This document shows, in pieces, positions 28,627 through 36,534 of a DNA stretch of 64,000 nt. Position numbers and translations under genes: made by a program. Under the pieces are notes generated by a model that worked only from the letters and a program-made list of their open reading frames with translations, was not told the DNA's origin and did no database searches. This DNA is from Pollutimonas subterranea (GTDB lineage: Bacteria > Pseudomonadota > Gammaproteobacteria > Burkholderiales > Burkholderiaceae_B). Where the stretch lies: the NCBI RefSeq assembly GCF_002849655.1, contig NZ_PDNW01000003.1:248001-312000 (forward strand), in the 5' to 3' direction. Numbering within the stretch: the first letter of the stretch is position 1; each line of letters starts with the position of its first letter.

Positions 28627-28977
28627 ATGGCGATGACCACGATCTATCATAATCCTCGTTGCGGCACTTCGCGCACTGTGTTGCAGGCACTGCAGGCGCG
28701 CGGCATAGAAACCAACATTGTCGAATACCTCAAGACACCGCTTTCACGTGGCGAATTACGCGACCTCATACACAATGCAGGCCTGTCGCCGCGCGAAGCC
28801 ATACGCAGCAAAGAGGCCCTCTTCGATGAGCTTGGCCTTGGAGACCCGGACGTCAATGACGACCAATTGATCGACGCCATGGCCGAGCATCCCATCCTGA
28901 TGAATCGTCCTTTTGTCGTTACCGGCAAAGGCACGCGGCTGTGCCGGCCCGCGACTGTCCTGGAAGAAATCCTGTAG
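28627..28977 (+). CDS. arsC: ArsC-family arsenate reductase
   Basis: The 116-residue thioredoxin-fold protein has the catalytic cysteine in IYHNPRCGTSR. Arginines at AIRSKEAL, MNRPFVV and TRLCRP correspond to the three that shape the anion site of E. coli ArsC, so glutaredoxin-dependent arsenate reduction is likely. No arsenite efflux or arsR gene is nearby, so it may be a housekeeping paralogue. The ATG at 28633 is an alternative start. Confidence 0.87.
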   Translation: MAMTTIYHNPRCGTSRTVLQALQARGIETNIVEYLKTPLSRGELRDLIHNAGLSPREAIRSKEALFDELGLGDPDVNDDQLIDAMAEHPILMNRPFVVTGKGTRLCRPATVLEEIL

Positions 28978-29010
28978 ATACGGCGTGACACTCATGGCCG
29001 CGGTTTCCCG

Positions 29011-29883
29011 ATGACGCTACAAGTCTTTTTATTGGTCGTCATCGCGGCCGTCCTTCATGCGTCCTGGAACCTGATTTCCAAGCGCGCGGCAGGTGCCGGC
29101 GCTTCTTTCGTCTTCTGCTATCGGCTCATGTCCACGGTGCTGTACGCGCCATGGGTGATCTACATCCTGTGGAATGAGGGCATGGCATGGAGCTGGGAAG
29201 TGGCCGCATTCATTGGGCTGTCCAGTGCCTTGCACCTGGGCTACAGCATCTGCCTGATGCGCGGCTATCGGGCCGCCGATCTTTCCGTGGTCTATCCCGT
29301 GGCCCGCGGCACCGGTCCACTGCTGGCCAGTGCGGGCGCGTTCCTGTGGCTGTCCGAGGTGCCTACCGCTGTCGGCATACTGGGCATCTGCAGCGTGGTG
29401 GCAGGCATACTGCTTATCGCCACCCAGGGAAACTGGCGCAAGTTCGCCCAGGCCCAAGCCTGGACAGGAATACGCTGGGGCTTGCTGATAGGGCTGTTCA
29501 TCGCCGCGTACAGCCTGAGCGACGCCTACAGCGTCAAGGTTTTGCTGATCGCGCCGGTTCTGCTGGACTGGCTTTCCGCCTGTGGAGGTACGCTGCTGCT
29601 GGCTCCTAGCACCTGGGTGCGACGCAAGACCATGATGCAGCAGATGCAGGGCAAGTGGCATTTGGCGCTTGCGGTCGGCGCCTTGTCGCCCATGGCCTAT
29701 ATTCTGATCCTGTATGCCTTGCAGCAAGGCGCAGAAGTGAGCGTGGTGGCCCCCTTGCGCGAGATGTCGATGATGATGGCGACGTTCGCCGGCTTCTTCA
29801 TTCTGAAAGAGAAGGTGCCGCCCGCGGGATGGCTGGGGTGCATCGTGATTATTGCCGGCGTGATCCTTTTGTCCGTCCGCTAA
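29011..29883 (+). CDS. EamA-family (DMT) transporter
   Basis: The 290-residue membrane protein has about ten helices arranged as two EamA repeats. Typical blocks are VVIAAVLHASWNLISKRAA at the start, YPVARGTGPLLASAGAFLWL in the first repeat and VVAPLREMSMMMATFAGFFILKE in the second. Family members export or import small metabolites; the substrate is unknown. It is 33 bp after arsC and converges with cysA with a 3-bp gap. Confidence 0.88.
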   Translation: MTLQVFLLVVIAAVLHASWNLISKRAAGAGASFVFCYRLMSTVLYAPWVIYILWNEGMAWSWEVAAFIGLSSALHLGYSICLMRGYRAADLSVVYPVARGTGPLLASAGAFLWLSEVPTAVGILGICSVVAGILLIATQGNWRKFAQAQAWTGIRWGLLIGLFIAAYSLSDAYSVKVLLIAPVLLDWLSACGGTLLLAPSTWVRRKTMMQQMQGKWHLALAVGALSPMAYILILYALQQGAEVSVVAPLREMSMMMATFAGFFILKEKVPPAGWLGCIVIIAGVILLSVR

Positions 29884-29886
29884 ACA

Positions 29887-30954
29887 TTATGCCGCCTCGT
29901 CAAGGAAGACGTGTACCTGCCGCGGCTGAATGACGAGTGACTCGCTCTCCTTCAGCTGTAGTTGTCGCAACCGTTCCTGCGATATCACCACCTCGATCAG
30001 TTCGGCGGTATCACTGCGCATGAGCTCGAGCTGTGCCAGTGGACCGACGGCATGAATACGCTCCAGGCGCACCACCAGTCCTTTGGCTCCCTGCGAATAG
30101 CGTTCTATATCGATATCGTGCGGACGCACATAGGCCGTACCCTGTATGTCGCGAACATCCTGGTGAGCCGGCGCATGGAACGCCGCATCACCGGTTTCCA
30201 GATAGCCATTGTGTACACGTCCTCGGAAGAGATTCACATTGCCCAGGAAGCTGTACACGAAAGGCGTTGCGGGCTGGTTGTACACCGATGCGGGCGTACC
30301 CACCTGCTCGACCTTGCCACGGTTCATGACTACGATTTCGTCGGCGACCTCGAGCGCCTCTTCCTGGTCATGCGTCACGAATATGCTGGTGACTTGAAGC
30401 TCATCATGCAGGCGGCGCAACCAGCGGCGCAGCTCCTTGCGAACCTGTGCGTCCAGGGCTCCAAAGGGCTCATCCAGGAGCAACACCCGCGGCTCCACCG
30501 CGAGGGCGCGCGCCAGCGCAATCCGCTGTCGCTGCCCGCCCGACAGAGCGGCCGGCCTGCGGTCCGCCAGCCAGTCCAGCTGCACGAGCTCCAGCAGCTG
30601 CATCACTTTTTCGCGGATGGCGGCTTCGGACGGGCGGAGCTTGCGGGGTTTCACCCGCAAGCCAAACGCAATGTTCTCGAACACGCTCATATGCTTGAAA
30701 AGTGCGTAGTGCTGGAATACGAATCCAACTTGACGTTCGCGAACGTGCCGTTCGGTTGCACTTTCATTGTCCAGCAGAATCTGCCCCGAATCCGGATACT
30801 CGAGTCCCGCGACAATGCGCAGCAAGGTCGTCTTGCCGCAGCCGGAGGGCCCCAACAGGGCCGTCAGCTTACCGTCGGGAAATTTCAGTGAAACATTATC
30901 CAGGGCCGAAAAGTCACCGAACTGTTTGTGTATATGGCGTACTTCAATACTCAT
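29887..30954 (-). CDS. cysA: Sulfate/thiosulfate ABC transporter ATPase CysA
   Basis: The 355-residue ATPase has Walker [10 protein letters not shown], signature [15 protein letters not shown], Walker [13 protein letters not shown] and the H-loop [11 protein letters not shown], then a C-terminal TOBE-like regulatory domain beginning near residue 240. The start [13 protein letters not shown] at 30954 overlaps the cysW stop by 4 bp; an upstream in-frame ATG adds only unlike residues. It powers sulfate import with CysT, CysW and Sbp. Confidence 0.95.
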   Translation of the reverse strand: MSIEVRHIHKQFGDFSALDNVSLKFPDGKLTALLGPSGCGKTTLLRIVAGLEYPDSGQILLDNESATERHVRERQVGFVFQHYALFKHMSVFENIAFGLRVKPRKLRPSEAAIREKVMQLLELVQLDWLADRRPAALSGGQRQRIALARALAVEPRVLLLDEPFGALDAQVRKELRRWLRRLHDELQVTSIFVTHDQEEALEVADEIVVMNRGKVEQVGTPASVYNQPATPFVYSFLGNVNLFRGRVHNGYLETGDAAFHAPAHQDVRDIQGTAYVRPHDIDIERYSQGAKGLVVRLERIHAVGPLAQLELMRSDTAELIEVVISQERLRQLQLKESESLVIQPRQVHVFLDEAA

Positions 30955-31853
30955 GATCCATGCTCCCGCGCATGCTGTGATGGCAGCGCCTGCCATTCAA
31001 TCCAGGACTTCAGAACCAGCGTCAGCAATGCAAGCAACGCCAGCAATGACGCAACAGCAAACGCGGCCGAGAAGTTGTACTCGTTATAGAGAATCTCTAC
31101 GTGTAGCGGAATCGTGTTGGTCATGCCCCGTATATGGCCCGATACGACCGATACGGCACCGAACTCGCCCATGGCGCGTGCGTTGCACAGGATTACGCCA
31201 TACAACAGGCCCCACTTTATATTCGGCAGAGTGACATGCCAGAACGTCTCCCAGCCCGAAGCACCCAGCACCAGGGCTGCCTCCTCTTCGTCACTGCCTT
31301 GCGACTGCATCAACGGTATGAGTTCACGGGCGACAAAAGGAAACGTGACAAAAATGGTCGCCAGCACGATGGCGGGCAAGGCAAACAGTATCTTGATATC
31401 GTGCTCGTACAGCCAGGGTCCCAGCCATCCCTGTGCACCGAAAATCAGTACATAGATCAGCCCCGATATAATCGGCGACACTGAGAACGGAAGATCGATT
31501 AGGGTGATGAGCAGGTTCTTGCCGCGGAATTCGAACTTGGCCACCGCCCAGGCGGCGCTGACGCCGAATACAAGATTCAGCGGCACCGAAATCAGAGCAG
31601 CCAGCAACGTCAGCGTGATGGCCGATACGGCATCTGGCTCAACAATCGCCGCAATATAGGCATCCCAGCCTTTACGCAATGCCTCGGCAAAAACCGCGAA
31701 CAAGGGAATGAACAGGAACAAAACCAGGAAAAGAAGGGCGATTCCGATCAGGCCGTATTGGACCCAGCGCGGTTCGACGGTGGCCGCCTTCCCGCGGACG
31801 GACGAGGCTACCGGGGCCACTGCGGTGGGCAAGGTTACATCTAGGGTGGACAT
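30951..31853 (-). CDS. cysW: Sulfate ABC transporter permease CysW
   Basis: The 300-residue permease has six membrane helices and the EAA loop ([27 protein letters not shown] region, about 190-215). The start at 31853 ([11 protein letters not shown]) follows the cysT stop by 2 bp; a TTG two codons earlier is possible. The N-terminal 40 residues are a cytoplasmic extension. It is third in the sbp-cysT-cysW-cysA order. Confidence 0.95.
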   Translation of the reverse strand: MSTLDVTLPTAVAPVASSVRGKAATVEPRWVQYGLIGIALLFLVLFLFIPLFAVFAEALRKGWDAYIAAIVEPDAVSAITLTLLAALISVPLNLVFGVSAAWAVAKFEFRGKNLLITLIDLPFSVSPIISGLIYVLIFGAQGWLGPWLYEHDIKILFALPAIVLATIFVTFPFVARELIPLMQSQGSDEEEAALVLGASGWETFWHVTLPNIKWGLLYGVILCNARAMGEFGAVSVVSGHIRGMTNTIPLHVEILYNEYNFSAAFAVASLLALLALLTLVLKSWIEWQALPSQHAREHGS

Positions 31854-31855
31854 AT

Positions 31856-32719
31856 TCAATTTCTCGTCACTTTACTGCGTCCACGTGTCCATGCCTGCAA
31901 CAGGTTGATGGCCAAAAGAAGCAGGAAAGAAATGGACAGCATGACGACAGCGATGGCGGTCGCCCCGGCATAGTCATATTGTTCAAGCTTGGTCACAATG
32001 AGCAAAGGCGCGATCTCCGAAATCATAGGCATGTTTCCAGCTATGAAAATCACCGAGCCGTATTCCCCTGTGGCACGAGCGAATGCCATGGCAAAGCCGG
32101 TAAGCAGTGCAGGAAGTATGGTCGGGAATATCACGCGGGTAAAAGTCTGCCAGCGGCTTGCGCCCAAGCTGGCGGCAGCCTCTTCAAGCTCGCGCTCCGC
32201 CTCTTCAAGCACCGGCTGCACTGTCCTGACGACAAAGGGCAAGCCGATGAATGTCAGCGCCACGACGATGCCTAGCGGGGTGAAGGCCACCTTGATTCCC
32301 AGCGGCTCAAGATACTGGCCTATCCAGCCATTTGGCGCATACAGGGCAGTAAGTGCTATTCCGGCGACGGCGGTCGGCAGCGCAAAAGGCAGATCGACCA
32401 GCGCATCGACCAGTCTTTTGCCGGGGAAGCGGTAACGAACCAGCACCCACGCCACAATGCCGCCAAAGACGACATTGATGGCGGCGGCTATAAGCGAAGC
32501 CCCAAAGCTCAAGCGATAAGAGGCCATTACGCGATCCGACGTGACGGCCTCCCAGAAGCCGCTCCAGCTCATTGTGAACGTCTTCAAGAAGACCGCGGAT
32601 AGGGGAATCAGCACGATCAGGCACAGGTACACCAGCGTGAAGCCCAAGGTGATGTTGAATCCCGGAATAACGCGGAAGGGCGAGGATCGCATGGCAGGTA
32701 TGGCGGCAGCACTGAACAT
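31856..32719 (-). CDS. cysT: Sulfate ABC transporter permease CysT (CysU)
   Basis: The 287-residue permease has six membrane helices and the EAA loop block [44 protein letters not shown] near residue 25 is a typical CysT first helix. It starts 3 bp after the sulfate-binding protein gene ends and forms the channel with CysW. Confidence 0.95.
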   Translation of the reverse strand: MFSAAAIPAMRSSPFRVIPGFNITLGFTLVYLCLIVLIPLSAVFLKTFTMSWSGFWEAVTSDRVMASYRLSFGASLIAAAINVVFGGIVAWVLVRYRFPGKRLVDALVDLPFALPTAVAGIALTALYAPNGWIGQYLEPLGIKVAFTPLGIVVALTFIGLPFVVRTVQPVLEEAERELEEAAASLGASRWQTFTRVIFPTILPALLTGFAMAFARATGEYGSVIFIAGNMPMISEIAPLLIVTKLEQYDYAGATAIAVVMLSISFLLLLAINLLQAWTRGRSKVTRN

Positions 32720-32722
32720 GGT

Positions 32723-33730
32723 TCAGCGGCCAGGAACGTATATCTGGTCGAAAATGCCGCCATCACCAAAGTGTGCTTTTTGAACTTTATCCCAACCGCC
32801 AGCCACGTCTTCGATCGTGAATAGCTTTACGTCAGGGAATTGCTGCGCATACTTCGCAGCGATTTTTTCTGAAGTAGGGCGGTAATAGTTCTTCCCTGCA
32901 ATATCTTGTCCCACGTCGGTATACAAGTACTGCAGGTACGCCTGGGCAACCTTGCGGCTACCTTTCTTATCCACGACCTTGTCCACGATGGCGACAGGTG
33001 GTTCGGCCAGGATGCTGATTGATGGCGCCACAATTTCCACTTTGTCAGGACCCAGCTCTTTGATCGCCAGAAGAGCTTCATTCTCCCAGGCCAGCAGTAC
33101 ATCGCCAATGCCACGCTCGACAAAAGTGGTGGTCGAACCCCGCGCACCGGAATCGAGCACCGGCACTTGCTTGTACAGCTTTCCTACGAATGCTTTGGCG
33201 CTCTCTTCAGTGCCGCCAGGCTGCTTCAATGCATAACCCCACGCCGCCAAATAATTCCAGCGGGCGCCGCCCGATGTTTTAGGATTGGGTGTAATGACAG
33301 AGACGCCCGGCTTGACCAGGTCGCCCCAGTCCTTGATTTGTTCAGGATTGCCTTTGCGAACCAGAAATACGATGGTGGACGTGTATGGTGAATTATTATT
33401 GGCAAAACCTTTTTGCCAATCGGTCTTGATGGCTCCGCGCTGAGCGATGGCATCTATATCCGATGCGAGTGCCAATGTGACGACGTCGGCATCGATTCCA
33501 TCGATAACCGACCGGGCCTGCTTTCCGGAGCCGCCATGCGATTGCTTGATGGTAACCGTGTCGCCCGTGGTCTCTTTCCAATGCTTGGCGAAGGCCTGAT
33601 TGAACTCTTGGTAAAGTTCACGTGTAGGGTCATACGAAACATTAAGCAGCGAGATCTCGGCGGCGGTCGCCGACTGCGCGACGACGGCGCCCGCTACAAG
33701 CAAAGCGTTGATGAAATTCGGCAGCAACAT
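32723..33730 (-). CDS. sbp: Periplasmic sulfate-binding protein
   Basis: The 335-residue solute-binding protein has a Sec signal ([25 protein letters not shown] split at the final Ala-Ala) and the family blocks [28 protein letters not shown] and [20 protein letters not shown]. These residues surround bound sulfate in Sbp/CysP. The ATG at 33730 follows AAGGA by 8 bases; a further upstream ATG would precede the signal with 14 polar residues. It is the first gene of the operon and probably responds to sulfur starvation through CysB, though no clear CysB site was recognised. Confidence 0.94.
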   Translation of the reverse strand: MLLPNFINALLVAGAVVAQSATAAEISLLNVSYDPTRELYQEFNQAFAKHWKETTGDTVTIKQSHGGSGKQARSVIDGIDADVVTLALASDIDAIAQRGAIKTDWQKGFANNNSPYTSTIVFLVRKGNPEQIKDWGDLVKPGVSVITPNPKTSGGARWNYLAAWGYALKQPGGTEESAKAFVGKLYKQVPVLDSGARGSTTTFVERGIGDVLLAWENEALLAIKELGPDKVEIVAPSISILAEPPVAIVDKVVDKKGSRKVAQAYLQYLYTDVGQDIAGKNYYRPTSEKIAAKYAQQFPDVKLFTIEDVAGGWDKVQKAHFGDGGIFDQIYVPGR

Positions 33731-33909
33731 GGGCACATCCTTATTTATGGCTGTTTTCAGGTACAGGATCAAGACTAAGGGGCCGCGTCCGAAAGTAGAA
33801 CGAATACTTCGGTCATTGTTAATAAGCGCAAGCCATAAGATTTGCGCGCTATATGCTGATTCCCCGCTGGAGTGCCAGGGTTTCCCATCCGGGTTTTGTC
33901 AGACAGGGC

Positions 33910-33938
33910 TTGTAAACTCCGGTTCCGGAGTATAGAAT
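33910..33938 (+). promoter_or_regulatory. Promoter with embedded dyad operator of the toxin-antitoxin pair
   Basis: TTGTAA (33910-33915) and TAGAAT (33933-33938) are 17 bp apart. The spacer holds the dyad ACTCCG-GTTC-CGGAGT (33916-33931), well placed for repression by the antitoxin or the antitoxin-toxin complex. AAAAGGAG precedes the antitoxin ATG by 7 bases. Confidence 0.65.
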
Positions 33939-33959
33939 GACCGTAAAAGGAGTCACGCC

Positions 33960-34397
33960 ATGAGCCTCGCCTACGCTTATCCATCAAGCCGGTTCGAACC
34001 GGCGCCGGTTGTCGACCTCAACGACAAGGCCGCACGCGAACGCTTGTCCAAATCGGCCCTGCAAGGCTTTTTCAAGCTTGCGCAGGCATGGAAGCTTCGC
34101 GACGAAGATGCCTGCATTTTGCTGGGTGGAGTTTCAAGCAGCGCGTTCTACGAATGGAAGAAAAAGCCCGGGCGCGTACTCGAGGTAGACCGGATCACCC
34201 GTATTTCCTACCTCCTGGGTATCTACAAGGCCCTGCATATTCTGTACGGCGACGACCTCGCCGACCAATGGGTAGGCATGGCCAATCGCAACGTCATCTT
34301 CGGGGGCAAGACGCCGCTGCGCTATATGCAGGAAGGCGGGCTGCTCGCCATGCAAACCGTGCGGGCCTTGCTCGACGCTCGCCGCGGAGGCATGTAG
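33960..34397 (+). CDS. Xre/MbcA/ParS-type antitoxin
   Basis: The 145-residue protein has an N-terminal Xre-like helix-turn-helix (about residues 28-75, FFKLAQAWKLRDEDACILLGG onward) and the C-terminal MbcA/ParS/Xre domain with RITRISYLLGIYKALHILYG, WVGMANRNVIFGGKTPLRYM and the conserved glycine turn. This domain caps the active site of RES toxins. It is followed after one base by the RES gene. A perfect 14-bp palindrome, CCGGTTCGAACCGG (33989-34002), lies in codons 10-15. Confidence 0.93.
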   Translation: MSLAYAYPSSRFEPAPVVDLNDKAARERLSKSALQGFFKLAQAWKLRDEDACILLGGVSSSAFYEWKKKPGRVLEVDRITRISYLLGIYKALHILYGDDLADQWVGMANRNVIFGGKTPLRYMQEGGLLAMQTVRALLDARRGGM

Positions 34398-34398
34398 C

Positions 34399-35127
34399 GT
34401 GCGGGCACCACCGCTTACCCTTATACGCCAACTGGATACCTGCCGCCTATTGCCTTCTCGCTTTGCCGACCAGGAAGACTCAGTGCTTGCACCCCTGGCC
34501 GAAAACGCTGCGCATCTGAAAGACCTGTTCGACCTCGATAACGCCAGCAACCAGCGCCTTGCCGCCGAACGCGGTGCCATGCCCGGCATCGGCATAGACG
34601 AACTGGTGTTTGGCGTGCCCAACTTTCGCATGATCAATGCGGCCTACGCCTATGCCCGCCCGGAAGGCAGCCGGTTCAACACCGGTGAGCGCGGCGCGTG
34701 GTATTGCGCGTTTGAAGTGGAAACAGCATTGGCCGAAATCATTTTCCACAAGATAGTCGAATACGCTGAAATCGATTATTTTCACGATACGATCAGCTAT
34801 CAATTGTTGTTGGCCGACTTCAGCGCCGAATTTCACGACGTGCGCAACGCCGCGTCGTACATGGCTTGCCTCGACCCCGCCAGTTATGTCGCGTCGCAAA
34901 AGCTTGCCGTCCATTTGCTTGAACAAGGTTCCTTGGGCATTGTCTATCCCAGTGTCAGGCGCAAGGGGGGTACCAACCTTGCCTGTTTTCGTCCGGCACT
35001 GGTGGGCAATGTCCGCCGGGGTGCTGCCTACACCCTGAGCTGGACCGGCGACCCGCAACCTTCCGTAGCGGCGGTTGCCGCCACACCGAAAACCAAGTCA
35101 AAAGCCAGATCCAAACCAGCCAAATAA
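34399..35127 (+). CDS. RES-domain toxin (NAD+-degrading type)
   Basis: The 242-residue product carries the RES fold: an arginine in GSRFNTGERGAWYCAFEVETALAE, with Tyr/Glu positions near 105-115, and a serine in GIVYPSVRRKGGTNLACFRPALV. Characterised members (MbcT and the P. putida RES toxin) destroy NAD+ and relate to ADP-ribosyltransferases. It starts at GTG one base after the antitoxin stop. The C-terminal 20 residues are lysine-rich (TPKTKSKARSKPAK). All expected catalytic positions appear intact, so the toxin is probably active. Confidence 0.92.
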   Translation: MRAPPLTLIRQLDTCRLLPSRFADQEDSVLAPLAENAAHLKDLFDLDNASNQRLAAERGAMPGIGIDELVFGVPNFRMINAAYAYARPEGSRFNTGERGAWYCAFEVETALAEIIFHKIVEYAEIDYFHDTISYQLLLADFSAEFHDVRNAASYMACLDPASYVASQKLAVHLLEQGSLGIVYPSVRRKGGTNLACFRPALVGNVRRGAAYTLSWTGDPQPSVAAVAATPKTKSKARSKPAK

Positions 35128-35151
35128 TAATCAACGACAGACGGAGACCCC

Positions 35152-36495
35152 ATGAGCCTTTATGCGCAGCTTCAACAACGAGCCGCAACGAATAACCCCA
35201 TACGTATCGGGCTGATTGGCGCCGGTAAGTTCGGTTCCATGTATCTCGCCCAAATTCCGCGCACGCCTGGCGTGCATCTGGTTGGAATCGCCGATCTCTC
35301 GCCCGATGCGGCGCGCCAGAATCTGGCCCGCGTCGGCTGGAAACCGGAGCAATGCCAGGCCGCGTCCGCGCAAGTTGCACTATCTACCGGCGGCACATGG
35401 ATCACCGACGACTGGAGGGCACTCGTAAGCCTTCCTCAAATCGATGTCATCGTCGAATGTACCGGCAACCCGGTTGCCGCGGTCGAGCACTGCCTGGAAG
35501 CCTTTGCGCAAGGAAAGCATGTCGTCAACGTCACGGTCGAAGCCGATGCATTCTGTGGACCGCTGCTGGCATCCAGGGCCGCAAAGGCCGGCGTTATTTA
35601 TTCGATGGCGTTTGGCGACCAACCGGCGCTAATTTGCGATTTGGTCGACTGGGCTCGAACCTGCGGATTCCCCGTGGTGGCAGCCGGCAGAGGCCACAAA
35701 TGGCTGCCTCATTACTCCGAGTCAACGCCAGAGACAGTTTGGGGGTACTACGGCCTTAGCCCCGAACAGGCACAACGCGGCGGCCTCAATCCCAAAATGT
35801 TCAATAGCTTCCTCGATGGTTCCAAACCATCCATCGAGAGCTGCGCTGTCGCCAACGCGACCGGTCTCTCCGTACCGTCCAACGGCCTGCAATATCCGCC
35901 GGCCAGCATAGAAGATATCCCCTTCGTTACCCGGCCTGTCAGCGAAGGCGGCGTACTTGAACGTAAAGGCATGGTCGAAGTGGTTTCGTCGCTGGAAGCC
36001 AACGGCCGGCGCATACCCTACGACATCCGCATGGGTGTCTGGGTCACGATAGAAGCGGAAACCGACTACATCAAGAACTGCTTTGAAGAGTACAACGCGC
36101 ACACCGATCCCACTGGCCGGTATTTCACGCTCTATAAGCGTTGGCACCTCATCGGTCTGGAAGTCGGCATGTCGGTCGCCTCCGTTGCCCTGCGCGGCGA
36201 AGCCACGGGCGTAGCGGCTGCCTGGACGGCGGATGTCGTGGCCACGGCAAAGCGCGATTTGCAAGCCGGCGAGATACTCGACGGCGAGGGCGGCTATACC
36301 GTATGGGGCAAGTTGCTGCCCGTTGAAACGTCACAGCGTCTGGGGGGCTTGCCGCTGGGCCTGGCGCACAATGTCAAACTGCTGCGACCGGTAAAGAAAG
36401 GACAATGCGTGTCCTGGGACGACGTGGCCATCGACACCACCACGGCTGCGTACACACTGCGCAAAAGCATGGAGCTCTTGTCAAAATCGGATTAG
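35152..36495 (+). CDS. SAF-domain NAD(P)-dependent oxidoreductase (predicted homoserine dehydrogenase-like)
   Basis: The 447-residue protein has an N-terminal Rossmann fold (IRIGLIGAGKFGSMYLAQI, residues about 17-35), a middle domain of homoserine dehydrogenase/Gfo-like type with TGNPVAAVEHCLEAFAQGKHVVNV, and a C-terminal SAF domain (about 350-430, AKRDLQAGEILDGEGGYTVWGKLLP). This is the COG4091 layout. The substrate is unknown; such genes often sit in carbohydrate or aldonate catabolic clusters, but not here. GGAG precedes the ATG. It lies 24 bp after the RES toxin, so read-through transcription is possible. Confidence 0.82.
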   Translation: MSLYAQLQQRAATNNPIRIGLIGAGKFGSMYLAQIPRTPGVHLVGIADLSPDAARQNLARVGWKPEQCQAASAQVALSTGGTWITDDWRALVSLPQIDVIVECTGNPVAAVEHCLEAFAQGKHVVNVTVEADAFCGPLLASRAAKAGVIYSMAFGDQPALICDLVDWARTCGFPVVAAGRGHKWLPHYSESTPETVWGYYGLSPEQAQRGGLNPKMFNSFLDGSKPSIESCAVANATGLSVPSNGLQYPPASIEDIPFVTRPVSEGGVLERKGMVEVVSSLEANGRRIPYDIRMGVWVTIEAETDYIKNCFEEYNAHTDPTGRYFTLYKRWHLIGLEVGMSVASVALRGEATGVAAAWTADVVATAKRDLQAGEILDGEGGYTVWGKLLPVETSQRLGGLPLGLAHNVKLLRPVKKGQCVSWDDVAIDTTTAAYTLRKSMELLSKSD

Positions 36496-36534
36496 AATCG
36501 CAGCTCTCCCCGGCGTTTCTGAAAGATCTCGAAA

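Noticed and set aside
33731-33909. CysB binding site upstream of sbp
   Set aside because: A+T-rich repeats (CTTATGGCTTG, CGCTTATTAAC on the minus strand) are suggestive, but the CysB motif is too loose to call by eye.
33989-34002. GGTTCGAACC resembling a tRNA T-loop
   Set aside because: It is part of a palindrome within the antitoxin coding sequence; no acceptor stem or anticodon arm surrounds it.
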